NCBI RefSeq assembly: GCF_947490095.1
Contig: NZ_CANLFS010000006.1
Span: 62,001 to 126,000 of the forward strand
From: an uncultured Halomonas sp.
GTDB taxonomy: Bacteria; Pseudomonadota; Gammaproteobacteria; Pseudomonadales; Halomonadaceae
Reading direction: 5' to 3'
DNA: 64,000 nucleotides
The first letter of the stretch is position 1. Each line of letters begins with the position of its first letter. The notes below the pieces were generated by a model. That model saw only the letters and a list, made by a program, of their open reading frames with translations, made no database searches and had not been told where the DNA came from. Below are positions 45,959 to 54,859 of the stretch, in pieces. A program made the translations under genes and the position numbers.

Positions 45959-47273
45959 CGCGCCGCCCCGGCGGCCGCTCGAGGCCGAAGTGGCCACGCA
46001 GCGTCGTCGCCTCATACGCCTCGCGGAACAGTCCGCGGCGCTGCAGCTCCGGCACCACCTGGTCCACGAAGTCCTCGATCCCCGAGGGCAGCGACGGCGG
46101 CATCAGGTTGAAACCGTCCGCCCCACGGCCATGGAACCAGCGCTCCATCTCGTCGGCGATGCTCTCCGGGGTGCCGACCATGGTACAGTGACCACCGCCG
46201 GCGGCGAGCCGACCCAGCAGCTCACGCAGGGTGGGCCTTTCCGTCTCGATGATGCGCAGGATGGTGGCATAACGCCCCTGGGGGCCGCGGAACTCGGCCA
46301 GCGGTGGCAACGGCGGCACCGGGGCATCCAAGTCCCAGTCGCTGCAGTCCTGCTCGATGAACAGCTCCAGCTGGCGCAACGAGGCCGCTACCGGCAGGCA
46401 GTCGTCCAGCTCGCGCTGCTTGGCGCGGGCCTCTTCCATGGTGGAGCCGACATAGGTGACCAACCCCGGCAGGACCGGCACCGGCGCGGCGCGCCCGGCC
46501 GCGGCGACGCGCGACTTGATATCCCCGTAGTAGGCCTGGGCCGCCTCCAGGTCGTAGGCGACCGCGTAGATCGCCTCGGCATAGCGCGCCGCCAGGTCGC
46601 GCCCCTGGGCCGAGGCGCCCGCCTGCACCAGCACCGGATTACCCTGGGGCGGACGCGGCAGGTTCAGGGGGCCGTCCACCAGGAAGTGTTCGCCATGATG
46701 GTGAATCGCCCGCACCTTGTCCGGGTCGGCATAGCGGCCCTGCCGGTCGCGCTCGATGGCGTCATCGGACCAGCTGTCCCACAGTGCCAGCACCGCCTGC
46801 ACGAATTCCTCGGCGCGGGCATAGCGCTCGCCATGCGGAGGCATGGCCAGGTAGCCGTGGTTGCGCGCCTCGCTGTCGAACATCGAGGTCACCACGTTCC
46901 AGCCCACGCGCCCGCCGGAGATATGATCCAGCGAGCCCACCAGCCGGGCCGCGTGGAAGGGAGTATAGAAGGTGCTGGAGAGCGTGCTGATCAACCCGAT
47001 CCGCCGGGTGGCCCGGCTCATGGCGGACAGCGCGGTCAGCGGCTCGAGATGCCAGTGAAAACCGTCCTCCACGCTGCCAACACTCATGCCATCGGCGAAG
47101 AACACCGCGTCCAGCTTGCCGCGCTCGGCGGTGCGGGCCAGGGATTCATAGTAGGCGATGTCGCCGAGCCGCTCGGCGCAGGAGTCGGGGTGTCGCCAGG
47201 CCGCGCGATGGTGGCCGCAGCCCATCACGAACAGGTTGAGGTGCAGTCTCTCGTCGGGATTGCGCAGTTTCAT
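45954..47273 (-). CDS. FMN-dependent luciferase-like monooxygenase (NtaA/DszA-type) under TPP control
   Basis: This 439-residue LLM-class flavin monooxygenase belongs to the NtaA/SnaA/DszA subgroup. Markers are LHLNLFVMGCGHHRAAWRHP, AERGKLDAVFFADGMSV, and SGGRVGWNVVTSMFDSEARNHG, the family signature. GNPVLVQAGASAQGRDLAARYAE follows in the FMN-phosphate region. These enzymes use FMNH2 from a separate reductase to oxidise N- or S-containing compounds. The start overlaps the SDR stop (ATGA), placing it second in a TPP-riboswitch operon. A role in salvage or breakdown of a thiamine-related heterocycle is inferred; no reaction can be assigned. Confidence 0.87.
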   Translation of the reverse strand: MKLRNPDERLHLNLFVMGCGHHRAAWRHPDSCAERLGDIAYYESLARTAERGKLDAVFFADGMSVGSVEDGFHWHLEPLTALSAMSRATRRIGLISTLSSTFYTPFHAARLVGSLDHISGGRVGWNVVTSMFDSEARNHGYLAMPPHGERYARAEEFVQAVLALWDSWSDDAIERDRQGRYADPDKVRAIHHHGEHFLVDGPLNLPRPPQGNPVLVQAGASAQGRDLAARYAEAIYAVAYDLEAAQAYYGDIKSRVAAAGRAAPVPVLPGLVTYVGSTMEEARAKQRELDDCLPVAASLRQLELFIEQDCSDWDLDAPVPPLPPLAEFRGPQGRYATILRIIETERPTLRELLGRLAAGGGHCTMVGTPESIADEMERWFHGRGADGFNLMPPSLPSGIEDFVDQVVPELQRRGLFREAYEATTLRGHFGLERPPGRRA

Positions 47274-48064
47274 CAGCCTTTCACCAGTCCGCCGTCGACG
47301 ATCAGGTTCTGGCCGGTGACGGCCCGGGCCCAGGGCGAGGCGAAGAACAGCGCCGCGTCGGCGAACTCTCCCGGCGTGGTCACCCGGCGCAGGGGCGTAT
47401 TCTGGGCGATCAGGTCGAAGACCGCCTCCGGGGTCGCACTGGATGCATCGGTGGTGCGCAGCAGTCCGCCGGAGATCATGTTCACGGTGATGTTGTCGGG
47501 CCCCAGGTCGTTGGCGAGGGTGCGGGTCAGCGAGAGCAGCGCGGCCTTGCCGGCGGTGTAGTCATGATAGGGCACGACGGGGTTCTGGAAGAGGTTGGTG
47601 CCGACGTTGACGATGCGGCCGCCGCCCCGCTCACGCATGCCGGCTAGCGCCGCCTGGATGGTGTTAAGCGCGCCTCGGTTGACGCCCTCGAGCTGTTGGT
47701 GGAGGCGTGCCCAGTCGAGCGTATCGGCATCGGGGCGCGCGTCGCCGTTGAAGGTGAATTCGGGCAGAGCGTTGTTGACCACGGTGGTGATCGGCGCCCC
47801 GAAGTGGGCCCGAGCCTGTTCGAACAAGGCCCCGACCGCCGCGGCGTCGCGCACGTCGGCCTGGATGGCCAGCACGCGCTGCGGCGCCTCCCCCACCAGC
47901 GCCTCGGCGGCCTCGCGGCTCTGGAAGTAGTTCACCACCACGCGGGCGCCCTGGCCGAGGAAGGCACGCGTCAGGTGAGCGCCGAGACCACGGGCACCGC
48001 CGGTGATGAGAACGACCTGCTGGTCGATGGCCTGCTGGTCGATGGATAGAGAGGAAACGGTCAT
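47273..48064 (-). CDS. SDR-family oxidoreductase, first gene of a TPP-riboswitch operon
   Basis: This SDR has about 263 residues and the Rossmann motif VVLITGGARGLGAHLTRAF, the NNAL motif, and the Tyr169-X3-Lys173 pair (HDYTAGKAALLSL). The usual catalytic serine 13 residues before the tyrosine is Thr156 here (NVGTNLF), an unusual substitution. The C-terminus (GQNLIVDGGLVKG) is of the FabG-like classical type. The ATG at 48064 follows AAGGAGTCGTC; the frame upstream runs into the riboswitch. It is coupled to the monooxygenase (ATGA). Substrate unknown; thiamine-linked metabolism is inferred from the riboswitch. Confidence 0.87.
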   Translation of the reverse strand: MTVSSLSIDQQAIDQQVVLITGGARGLGAHLTRAFLGQGARVVVNYFQSREAAEALVGEAPQRVLAIQADVRDAAAVGALFEQARAHFGAPITTVVNNALPEFTFNGDARPDADTLDWARLHQQLEGVNRGALNTIQAALAGMRERGGGRIVNVGTNLFQNPVVPYHDYTAGKAALLSLTRTLANDLGPDNITVNMISGGLLRTTDASSATPEAVFDLIAQNTPLRRVTTPGEFADAALFFASPWARAVTGQNLIVDGGLVKG

Positions 48065-48108
48065 GACGACTCCTTGGTACGCGGCAAAGGGCGCCGCGCT
48101 GGAGTCGG

Positions 48109-48187
48109 CCGACATCCCTTCGCCAGTGTGAACTGGATCAGGTTCGACGGGTATCATCTCAGCGGCCACCACCGCACCCCGTGTCTA
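48109..48187 (-). promoter_or_regulatory. TPP riboswitch (THI element) upstream of the SDR-monooxygenase operon
   Basis: On the minus strand: GACACGGGGTGC, then GCTGAGATGATACCCG, then TCGAACCTGATCC and GGCGAAGGGATGTC, with GACA/TGTC closing P1. All core TPP-aptamer elements are present in a compact version. The SDR start lies 45 bp downstream, so control is probably at translation initiation. Confidence 0.93.
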
Positions 48188-48377
48188 GGAGGCACCATAG
48201 CGCATTCGAACGAACAGGAATAGCCGGGCGGACACTACGGCTCATATCTCGAGCCCTGGCCTGACCGGGGAAATAATGCAATCTGTTGAGGCAGGAACGC
48301 GGTGTAACGGAGTCGTCAATAACCAGGCTTGCGCCCTGGCCCACGATCAAGAATCTGAAGGGTATTGAGGAACCGAT

Positions 48378-48452
48378 TGGAGCGGGAAAGGAGATTCGAA
48401 CTCCCGACCCTCGCCTTGGCAAGGCGATGCTCTACCACTGAGCTATTCCCGC
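48378..48452 (-). tRNA. tRNA-Gly (GCC), copy 1
   Basis: 75 nt with encoded CCA; acceptor GCGGGAA pairs with TTCCCGC, anticodon loop contains GCC, T-arm GAGTTCGAATCTC. First of three near-identical Gly genes alternating with Glu genes. Confidence 0.95.
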
Positions 48453-48497
48453 TGATCGGTACTACAATCGGTACTACGAATTGCTACAAGAGCGAGT

Positions 48498-48573
48498 TGG
48501 CGTCCCATAGGGGGTTCGAACCCCTGTTACCGCCGTGAAAGGGCGGTGTCCTGGACCACTAGACGAATGGGAC
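48498..48573 (-). tRNA. tRNA-Glu (TTC), copy 1
   Basis: 76 nt with encoded CCA; acceptor GTCCCAT pairs with ATGGGAC, anticodon TTC in CCTTTCACG, T-arm GGGTTCGAACCCC. Confidence 0.95.
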
Positions 48574-48595
48574 GCTGCGTCTTCCTTTCAGAAGA

Positions 48596-48670
48596 TGGAG
48601 CGGGAAAGGAGATTCGAACTCCCGACCCTCGCCTTGGCAAGGCGATGCTCTACCACTGAGCTATTCCCGC
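48596..48670 (-). tRNA. tRNA-Gly (GCC), copy 2
   Basis: Identical in sequence to copy 1, 75 nt with CCA. The short spacers to the flanking Glu genes are also similar (CAGAAGATGGAG appears on the plus strand at two of them), indicating duplication of a Gly-Glu unit. Confidence 0.95.
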
Positions 48671-48750
48671 TTGTCTCGCACAATGTTACTGCTGACTACC
48701 TAACTACTGACTATTCACCTCGGCGACTCGATGCTGCTGAGCCGAAGAAG

Positions 48751-48826
48751 TGGCGTCCCATAGGGGGTTCGAACCCCTGTTACCGCCGTGAAAGGGCGGT
48801 GTCCTGGACCACTAGACGAATGGGAC
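48751..48826 (-). tRNA. tRNA-Glu (TTC), copy 2
   Basis: 76 nt with CCA, identical to copy 1. Confidence 0.95.
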
Positions 48827-48848
48827 GCTGTCTCTTCTTTTCAGAAGA

Positions 48849-48923
48849 TGGAGCGGGAAAGGAGATTCGAACTCCCGACCCTCGCCTTGGCAAGGCGATG
48901 CTCTACCACTGAGCTATTCCCGC
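48849..48923 (-). tRNA. tRNA-Gly (GCC), copy 3
   Basis: 75 nt with CCA, identical to the other two Gly genes. Confidence 0.95.
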
Positions 48924-48947
48924 ATTCCAGTTATCCGAAGAGTCGAG

Positions 48948-49023
48948 TGGCGTCCCATAGGGGGTTCGAACCCCTGTTACCGCCGTGAAAGGGCGGTGTC
49001 CTAGACCACTAGACGAATGGGAC
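48948..49023 (-). tRNA. tRNA-Glu (TTC), copy 3
   Basis: 76 nt with CCA; differs from the other Glu copies by one base in the D-loop region (plus-strand CTAGACC instead of CTGGACC). Being most upstream on the minus strand, it is probably the first gene of the cluster transcript. Confidence 0.95.
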
Positions 49024-49149
49024 GCAATGTCTCGTCTCGTCGAGATGGCGCGCATGTTACCGTCCTCCTGACTGAGTGTCAAGCTCTTACATGCCTTCCA
49101 GATCAGGCAGTTGACAGGTTACCCACCGATGGATAGAGTACGCGCCGCT

Positions 49150-49226
49150 GGCTACGTAGCTCAGCTGGTTAGAGCACATCACTCATAATGATGGGGTCCC
49201 CTGTTCGAATCAGGGCGTAGCCACCA
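49150..49226 (+). tRNA. tRNA-Met (CAT), elongator type, copy 1
   Basis: 77 nt with encoded CCA; acceptor GGCTACG pairs with CGTAGCC, anticodon CAT in ACTCATAAT, T-arm TGTTCGAATCA. It lacks the C-A mismatch at the acceptor end expected of an initiator tRNA. Confidence 0.93.
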
Positions 49227-49235
49227 GCCAACACG

Positions 49236-49269
49236 AAGAAGCCCGCCTGGTTCGCCAGGCGGGCTTCTT
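49236..49269 (+). terminator. Terminator of tRNA-Met copy 1
   Basis: AAGAAGCCCGCCTGG, loop TTCG, then the exact complement CCAGGCGGGCTTCTT, followed by GCGTTTTC. Perfect 15-bp stem with a stable tetraloop. Confidence 0.85.
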
Positions 49270-49313
49270 GCGTTTTCGCCGCTCGACTCGCTACATCTCG
49301 TGATGTGCGACGC

Positions 49314-49377
49314 CATCAATGCAATACCATCAATGCAATACCATCAATGCAATACCATCAATGCAATACCATCAATG
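49314..49377. repeat. Four and a half tandem copies of a 14-bp repeat
   Basis: CATCAATGCAATAC is repeated without change at 49314, 49328, 49342 and 49356, followed by a partial copy (CATCAATG). The array lies 20 bp beyond the aminopeptidase stop codon. Confidence 0.95.
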
Positions 49378-49396
49378 GCGACAAGCCCGGCGCGGT

Positions 49397-50698
49397 CTAT
49401 CCCAGCTCGGCCCGGTTACAGAAGGCGGCAAGCACCCGCGTCAGGTAAGCCACATCCTGGCTCCCCGCCGTCTCGCGAATCGAGTGCATGGCCCACTGGG
49501 GCACCCCCACATCCAGGGTCGGCACACCGAGCTCGGTGGCGGTGATCGGACCGATAGTGCTGCCACACCCCATATCGGCGCGGGTCACGAAGCTCTGCAC
49601 CGGCACCTCGGCCTCGCGGCAGAGGTCACGAAACAGCGCCGCGGTGGCGCTATTGGTGGCATAGCGCTGACTGGCATTGACCTTGATCACCGGGCCGCCA
49701 TTCAGCGCGGGGCCATGGGCCGCATCGTGCTTGTCCGCAAAATTGGGGTGCAGGGCATGGGCGTTGTCGCAGGACACCATCCGGGAGGCCTGGATCAAGC
49801 GGATAAAGCCCTCCTCGCCGCCGTCGCCGAGCCGTTCGTTGACCCGCCGTAGCACATCTCCCAGGAAGGGCCCCTGGGCGCCGCAGGCACTGGCGCTGCC
49901 CACTTCTTCATGATCGTTGGCTACCAGCAGGGCACCCTGGCGGCCATCGCTGGCCAACAGCGCCTCCAGGCCGATAAAACACGAGAGCAGATTATCGAGT
50001 CGCGCACTGGCGATCAGCTCACCGTTGACCCCGACCCTGGCGGGCGGCTGCATATCATGGAGGCCCAGCTCGAAGTCGAGCAACTCGAACGCCTCGAGAC
50101 CATGCTGCTCGGCGATCCACGCCTTGAGCAGCCGCGTCAGATCATCGCCCTCCCCGCCCTGCAGCAGCACCGGCGGCATCTGGGTCTGGGCATTCAGCGC
50201 TCGACCGCTGTTGGCCTCGCGATCCAGATGAATCGCCAGGCTGGGAATGATCGCCACGGGCCGGTCGACATGAAGCAGCCGCCCCTCGAGGCGCCCATCG
50301 GGATGGCGCACATGCACCCGCCCGGCGAGACCCAGGTCGCGGTCGAACCAGGGCGCCAGCAGCGCCCCGCCGTAGACCTCGACGCCCAGCTGAAGCCAGC
50401 CGGCGGCGGTCTGGGCGGCATTGGGCTTGAGCCGCAAGCCGGGGCTATCGGTATGTGCGCCGATCATGCGCAACGCCTCGAGCCGCCCCTCGGGCAGCTG
50501 CATGGCGATGATGGATGAATCGTTACGCGTCACGAAGACCCGCTCACCGGGCGATAGCGCCCATGCCTCGCGCTCATCGAGGCGCCGGAAGCCGGCGGAC
50601 TCGAGGCGGGCGGCCATCATGGCGGTGGCATGCCAGGGGGTGGGCGAGCGATGCAGGAAATCGAGAAGCCGTTGGAGGAGATCGTCCTGGGACAGCAT
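49397..50698 (-). CDS. apeB: M18-family aminopeptidase
   Basis: This zinc aminopeptidase has about 433 residues. Family signatures are [16 protein letters not shown] (first metal His and Asp), [17 protein letters not shown] (catalytic Glu pair), [19 protein letters not shown] and [17 protein letters not shown] (last metal His). It removes N-terminal, mostly acidic or neutral, residues from peptides in the cytoplasm. The ATG at 50698 has AGAGGACTCC before it and is preferred over an in-frame TTG six codons upstream. A perfect 14-bp tandem array follows the gene. Confidence 0.93.
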   Translation of the reverse strand: MLSQDDLLQRLLDFLHRSPTPWHATAMMAARLESAGFRRLDEREAWALSPGERVFVTRNDSSIIAMQLPEGRLEALRMIGAHTDSPGLRLKPNAAQTAAGWLQLGVEVYGGALLAPWFDRDLGLAGRVHVRHPDGRLEGRLLHVDRPVAIIPSLAIHLDREANSGRALNAQTQMPPVLLQGGEGDDLTRLLKAWIAEQHGLEAFELLDFELGLHDMQPPARVGVNGELIASARLDNLLSCFIGLEALLASDGRQGALLVANDHEEVGSASACGAQGPFLGDVLRRVNERLGDGGEEGFIRLIQASRMVSCDNAHALHPNFADKHDAAHGPALNGGPVIKVNASQRYATNSATAALFRDLCREAEVPVQSFVTRADMGCGSTIGPITATELGVPTLDVGVPQWAMHSIRETAGSQDVAYLTRVLAAFCNRAELG

Positions 50699-50839
50699 GG
50701 AGTCCTCTGGGGTCAAGTCAGGGTGTAGATGATGGGCACAGCGGGTAAGCTGCTACAATGGATCGCCGATCCGCGCAACTCACGGGACGGATAACGGTCA
50801 AGGGAAATGAGTGTACACCAAACCGGGAGAGCTTCATTG

Positions 50840-52909
50840 ATGAGCCCGCTTGCCCATACGGGACGATCCATGGCCCTGCTGGCAGCATTGCTGCTGGCCG
50901 CCGGCGTCGCCCTGGCTCAGCCAGAACCCACCGACGCCCAGCGCCAGGTTGCCACCGAAATGGCCGAATCGCTGCGCTACGGTCACTATGCCGATGTCAG
51001 CCTGGATGACAGCTGGTCGCGCCAGGCCTTCGAGCGCTATCTCGATATGCTCGACGGCCAACGCGCCTTTCTAACCCAGCAGGACGTGGCCGAGTTTCTC
51101 CCGCTGGAAGAGCAGGTCGATGACGCCCTGCTCGATGGCGAGCTGGCCCCCTTCTTCACGCTCTATCAGCGCTACCATGAGCGCGCCGAGGCCCGCTTCG
51201 AATGGCTGCTGGCACGCCTCGACGCGGGCCTCGACTTCACCTTCGATGGGCAACAACGCCTGGAGGTGGACCGCGAGGACACCCCCTGGGCGGCGAGCCA
51301 CGAGACCCTCGATGAGCTATGGACGCGCCGCCTCAAGAATGCCGCCCTGACCCTGGCCATCAGCGACCAGGACGACGAACAGGTCGAGACCAACCTTCGT
51401 CAGCGCTACGAGGGCCAGCTCAATCGTCTGCGCCAGACCAACGCGGAAGACGTCTTCGGGCTATTGATGGCCGCGGTCACCGGCAGCATCGACCCTCATA
51501 CCGGCTATCTTTCCCCCCGTCAGGGTGAGTCCTTCGACATCCAGATGCGCCTCTCGCTGGAAGGGATCGGCGCCCTGCTCCAGGCCGACGGCGAGTACGT
51601 CAAGGTCGCCAGCCTCGTCACCGGCGGTCCCGCCGAGCGGGCCGGCGTGCTGGAGCCCGCCGACCGCATCATCGGAGTGGGCCAGGAAGACGGCGAGATG
51701 GTCAACGTGGTGGGCATGCGCCTGGACGCGGTGGTAGAGCTGATTCGTGGCCCCAAGGGCTCGGTGGTGCGCCTCGACGTGGTCCCCGCCCAGGCAGTGG
51801 ACATGACACGCTCCAAGGAAGTCCAGATCACCCGGGACACCGTGAAGCTCGAGGACCAGGCGGCCCAGAGCGAGGTAATCGAACTCGAACGCGATGACGG
51901 CCAGCATCGCGTCGGTGTGATCAGCGTGCCGACCTTCTATGTCGACTTCGACGCCTGGCAGGCCGGCGAAGAAGACTATCGCAGCACCACCCGAGATGTC
52001 GCCGAGGAGATCGAGGCACTGCAGCGCCAGGGAGTCGAAGGCATAGTGCTCGACCTGCGCAATAACGGCGGTGGCGCCCTCCAGGAGGCCAACTCCCTGG
52101 TCGGGCTGTTTATCGACCGTGGCCCCACTGTTCAGGTGCGCGATGCCCGCGGGCGCATCAGCCTCTACGGCGACACCGAAGCCGGCGCCGTCTACGACGG
52201 CCCCCTGACGGTGCTGGTCAATCGCCTGTCGGCCTCCGCCTCGGAAATCTTCGCCGGCGCCATCCAGGACTACGGCCGCGGCCTGGTGGTGGGCACTCCC
52301 ACCTTCGGCAAGGGCACGGTGCAGACCCTCAATGACCTGAGCCACGGCGAGATCAAGCTGACTCGCGCCAAGTTCTACCGCATCTCCGGCGAGAGCACCC
52401 AGCACCGTGGCGTGGAGCCGGATATCATCTTCCCCAGCCTGATCGACCCCGACCTGATCGGCGAAAGCAGCCTCGACAACGCCCTGGACTGGGATACCGT
52501 GCGCTCGGTGCAGTATCGCGAATACGGCGAGCCGTGGCGGTTCCTGGAGACGCTTCGCGACCGCCACCGCCGGCGCGCCGTGACGCAACCCAACTTCCGC
52601 TACCTCGAACAGCAGGCCAAGCTGAATCGCCGGATGCGCGAGGAAACCACCAGCGTCAGCCTTAACCGGGAGCTGCGCCAGGCGGAGACCGAGGCCCAGG
52701 AAGCCGAGCAACTCGCCCTGGAGAACCAGCGCCGCGATAAACTCGGCCTGGATCGCCTGGAGGAATGGACCGATGCCCGCGACGCAGAGGACGAGAACGA
52801 TGAAGAGGAGGAGGAGCCGGTGGAACGAGTAAAGGTCCGGGAAGCCGCCCAGATCCTGCTCGATTACGCCCAACTCGAGAACAACTTCCGCTTCGCCCAC
52901 CGAGACTAG
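50840..52909 (+). CDS. prc: Tail-specific periplasmic protease Prc
   Basis: This S41 C-terminal-processing protease has about 689 residues. A signal peptide (LAHTGRSMALLAALLLAAGVALA) precedes the N-terminal helical domain. The PDZ domain is IGALLQADGEYVKVASLVTGGPAERAGVL, and the catalytic Ser/Lys dyad lies in SASASEIF (residues 464-470) and FGKGTVQ (Lys491). The C-terminal helical domain carries an acidic run (EDENDEEEEEP). It degrades or trims periplasmic proteins with non-polar C-termini. The ATG at 50840 (GGAGA 9 nt upstream) is preferred; an ATG at 50807 in frame would add 11 residues. Length close to E. coli Prc. Confidence 0.94.
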   Translation: MSPLAHTGRSMALLAALLLAAGVALAQPEPTDAQRQVATEMAESLRYGHYADVSLDDSWSRQAFERYLDMLDGQRAFLTQQDVAEFLPLEEQVDDALLDGELAPFFTLYQRYHERAEARFEWLLARLDAGLDFTFDGQQRLEVDREDTPWAASHETLDELWTRRLKNAALTLAISDQDDEQVETNLRQRYEGQLNRLRQTNAEDVFGLLMAAVTGSIDPHTGYLSPRQGESFDIQMRLSLEGIGALLQADGEYVKVASLVTGGPAERAGVLEPADRIIGVGQEDGEMVNVVGMRLDAVVELIRGPKGSVVRLDVVPAQAVDMTRSKEVQITRDTVKLEDQAAQSEVIELERDDGQHRVGVISVPTFYVDFDAWQAGEEDYRSTTRDVAEEIEALQRQGVEGIVLDLRNNGGGALQEANSLVGLFIDRGPTVQVRDARGRISLYGDTEAGAVYDGPLTVLVNRLSASASEIFAGAIQDYGRGLVVGTPTFGKGTVQTLNDLSHGEIKLTRAKFYRISGESTQHRGVEPDIIFPSLIDPDLIGESSLDNALDWDTVRSVQYREYGEPWRFLETLRDRHRRRAVTQPNFRYLEQQAKLNRRMREETTSVSLNRELRQAETEAQEAEQLALENQRRDKLGLDRLEEWTDARDAEDENDEEEEEPVERVKVREAAQILLDYAQLENNFRFAHRD

Positions 52910-52941
52910 GCGGCACTCCGCCTCGGCCCGGCAAGCATCAT

Positions 52942-52977
52942 AAAAAGGCCGTCGCCCCAGTGGCGACGGCCTTTTTT
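52942..52977 (+). terminator. Rho-independent terminator of prc
   Basis: AAAAAGGCCGTCGCC, 5-nt loop, GGCGACGGCCTTTTTT: a 15-bp stem with a T-run, 32 bp after the stop. The A-run on the other side could also end minus-strand tRNA-Asn transcripts. Confidence 0.92.
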
Positions 52978-53127
52978 CGGCTCATCGTGCATTAGCGATA
53001 TCTAGCAGATGGCGACAGCATTGCCGAGGCGGCTAGCACCACCCAACAGGCAGACACGCGAAAACGCCGGAACGAGCCCAGGGCGATGATAACGACGGGA
53101 AGAATGGAGCACTACCAGGGGGAAAGA

Positions 53128-53203
<76 letters not shown>

Positions 53204-53231
53204 ATAACCTGAGGCGACGCTGGTGGGCGGT

Positions 53232-53307
<76 letters not shown>

Positions 53308-53341
53308 ATCACGCCGCATCGCTGCGATGTTGATGCCATCT

Positions 53342-53417
<76 letters not shown>

Positions 53418-53507
53418 ATGGCGTCGAACACGGTGCGTAGTATACGGATACGGACAGGAAGGTCAAGGACCCAAATGATGATTCCTGTTTCACCGATCCT
53501 AAACGAA

Positions 53508-53540
53508 CAGCGCCCGCGCGGCGAAAGCCGGCGGGCGCTG
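53508..53540 (-). terminator. Hairpin downstream of tRNA-Met copy 2
   Basis: CAGCGCCCGC pairs with GCGGGCGCTG; inside, CGGC-GAAA-GCCG extends the stem after a one-base bulge. It lies 8 bp beyond the tRNA 3' end on the minus strand and is followed by TTCGTTTAGG. Confidence 0.6.
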
Positions 53541-53548
53541 AAACAATC

Positions 53549-53625
53549 TGGTGGCTACGCCCTGATTCGAACAGGGGACCCCATCATTATGAGTGATGTG
53601 CTCTAACCAGCTGAGCTACGTAGCC
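53549..53625 (-). tRNA. tRNA-Met (CAT), elongator type, copy 2
   Basis: 77 nt with CCA, the same sequence as the copy at 49150 but on the other strand. Confidence 0.93.
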
Positions 53626-53728
53626 TTTTCATGACATTGCTTGTCATGACATTGACCGACCTCGGCCGATCAATGGAGACGCATTATGCACGCGGGCTCG
53701 CCGTTTGGCAAGCCCTGCATCGACGTTC

Positions 53729-54706
53729 TTATGCCTCGATATCGAGTGCGTCGCGCACCGTGGCCAGGCCGTTGTTGCCGTCACGCGCCTCGACCCCGTC
53801 GAGCCAGCCCTCGAGCACCTCGGGATTGGCCTGCAGATATTCCCGTGCCGCGTCGCGAGGCGCCTTGCCCTCTTCCATGATCTCGCCCATCAACTGGCTC
53901 TCCATCTCGAGGGTAAACACGAGATTATCCAGCAGTGCCCCCACGTTGCCGCACTCGTCGACGAAGCCGGCCCGGGTGTTGGTATAGATGGTGGCACCGC
54001 CGAGGTCGGGACCGAAGTAGTCATCGGCCCCCGTGAGATAGGCCATCTCGAAATCGGTGTTCATCGGATGGGGCTCCCAGCCCAGAAACACCATCCAGCC
54101 CTCGTCCGGGACCCTGGCGCGCAACTCGGACAGCATGCCCGCCTCGCTGGAGTCGACGAGGTCCCAGTCACCCAGGCCGAAGGCATCGTCATCGATCATC
54201 TGCTGGATCATCTGGTTGCCGTCGTTACCGGCTTCGATGCCATGGATGTTGTTGTCGAACTTGTCGGCATGCTCATCCAGGTCGGCCAGCGACGTGACGC
54301 CGGCATCGTATACGTACTGCGGCACCGCCAGAGTGTACTTGGCCCCTTCGAGGTTAGCGCGCAGGCGGTCGACGGTGCCATCCTCGACATAGGGGTCGCT
54401 GATCGATGCCATGGAGGGCATCCAGTTGCCCAGGAAGATATCGAAGTCGCCGTTTTTCATGCCCTGATAGGCGATGGGCACGGAAACGGTATCGATACGA
54501 GTGTCGTAGCCCAGTGCCTCGAATACCTCGGTGGCCAGCGCCGTGGTGGCCGTGATATCGGTCCAGCCTACTTCGGCGAAGTGCAGCGTGCTGCAGCTTT
54601 CCGGCTCCTGGGCATAAAGCGGAGAGGCGCTCAGGACCAGGGCGGCGGCGCCCAGGCCAAGGCCCATGCGGCGGTGAGTACGACGAGACAGGCGAGATGC
54701 GTTCAT
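53729..54706 (-). CDS. Choline/betaine ABC transporter substrate-binding protein (ChoX-like)
   Basis: This 325-residue OpuAC-type binding protein has a signal peptide ending near LYA. Aromatic residues suited to a quaternary-ammonium cage are in EVGWTDI, FLGNWMPSM, YVYDAG and FLGWEPHPM, the pattern of choline-binding ChoX proteins. It would capture choline in the periplasm for conversion by BetA and BetB. The ATG at 54706 has AGAGGA 7 nt upstream. It is divergent from betI with a BetI-type operator between them. No permease or ATPase gene is adjacent in the window. Confidence 0.87.
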   Translation of the reverse strand: MNASRLSRRTHRRMGLGLGAAALVLSASPLYAQEPESCSTLHFAEVGWTDITATTALATEVFEALGYDTRIDTVSVPIAYQGMKNGDFDIFLGNWMPSMASISDPYVEDGTVDRLRANLEGAKYTLAVPQYVYDAGVTSLADLDEHADKFDNNIHGIEAGNDGNQMIQQMIDDDAFGLGDWDLVDSSEAGMLSELRARVPDEGWMVFLGWEPHPMNTDFEMAYLTGADDYFGPDLGGATIYTNTRAGFVDECGNVGALLDNLVFTLEMESQLMGEIMEEGKAPRDAAREYLQANPEVLEGWLDGVEARDGNNGLATVRDALDIEA

Positions 54707-54764
54707 GAGATATCCTCTGGGGAAAGAACCTTGAGTATGGTCGAAACCTGTCACCTTTTTATTA

Positions 54765-54778
54765 ATTGAACGTTCAAT
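54765..54778. promoter_or_regulatory. BetI-type operator
   Basis: ATTGAACGTTCAAT, a perfect 14-bp palindrome within an AT-rich stretch between the divergent choX-like and betI genes, matches the usual BetI recognition sequence. It could repress both directions until choline is present. Confidence 0.85.
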
Positions 54779-54859
54779 AAAAAAATGGCAAGCTGTGCCT
54801 ATCCTAACCGCACATACCGGTGTGGTGGCAAGTCATCCGCATAAAAGAGGGGCAAAACG

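Noticed and set aside
48159..48422. Coding frame over the TPP riboswitch and tRNA-Gly
   Set aside because: It is made of structured RNA sequence read as protein; the RNA features explain it.
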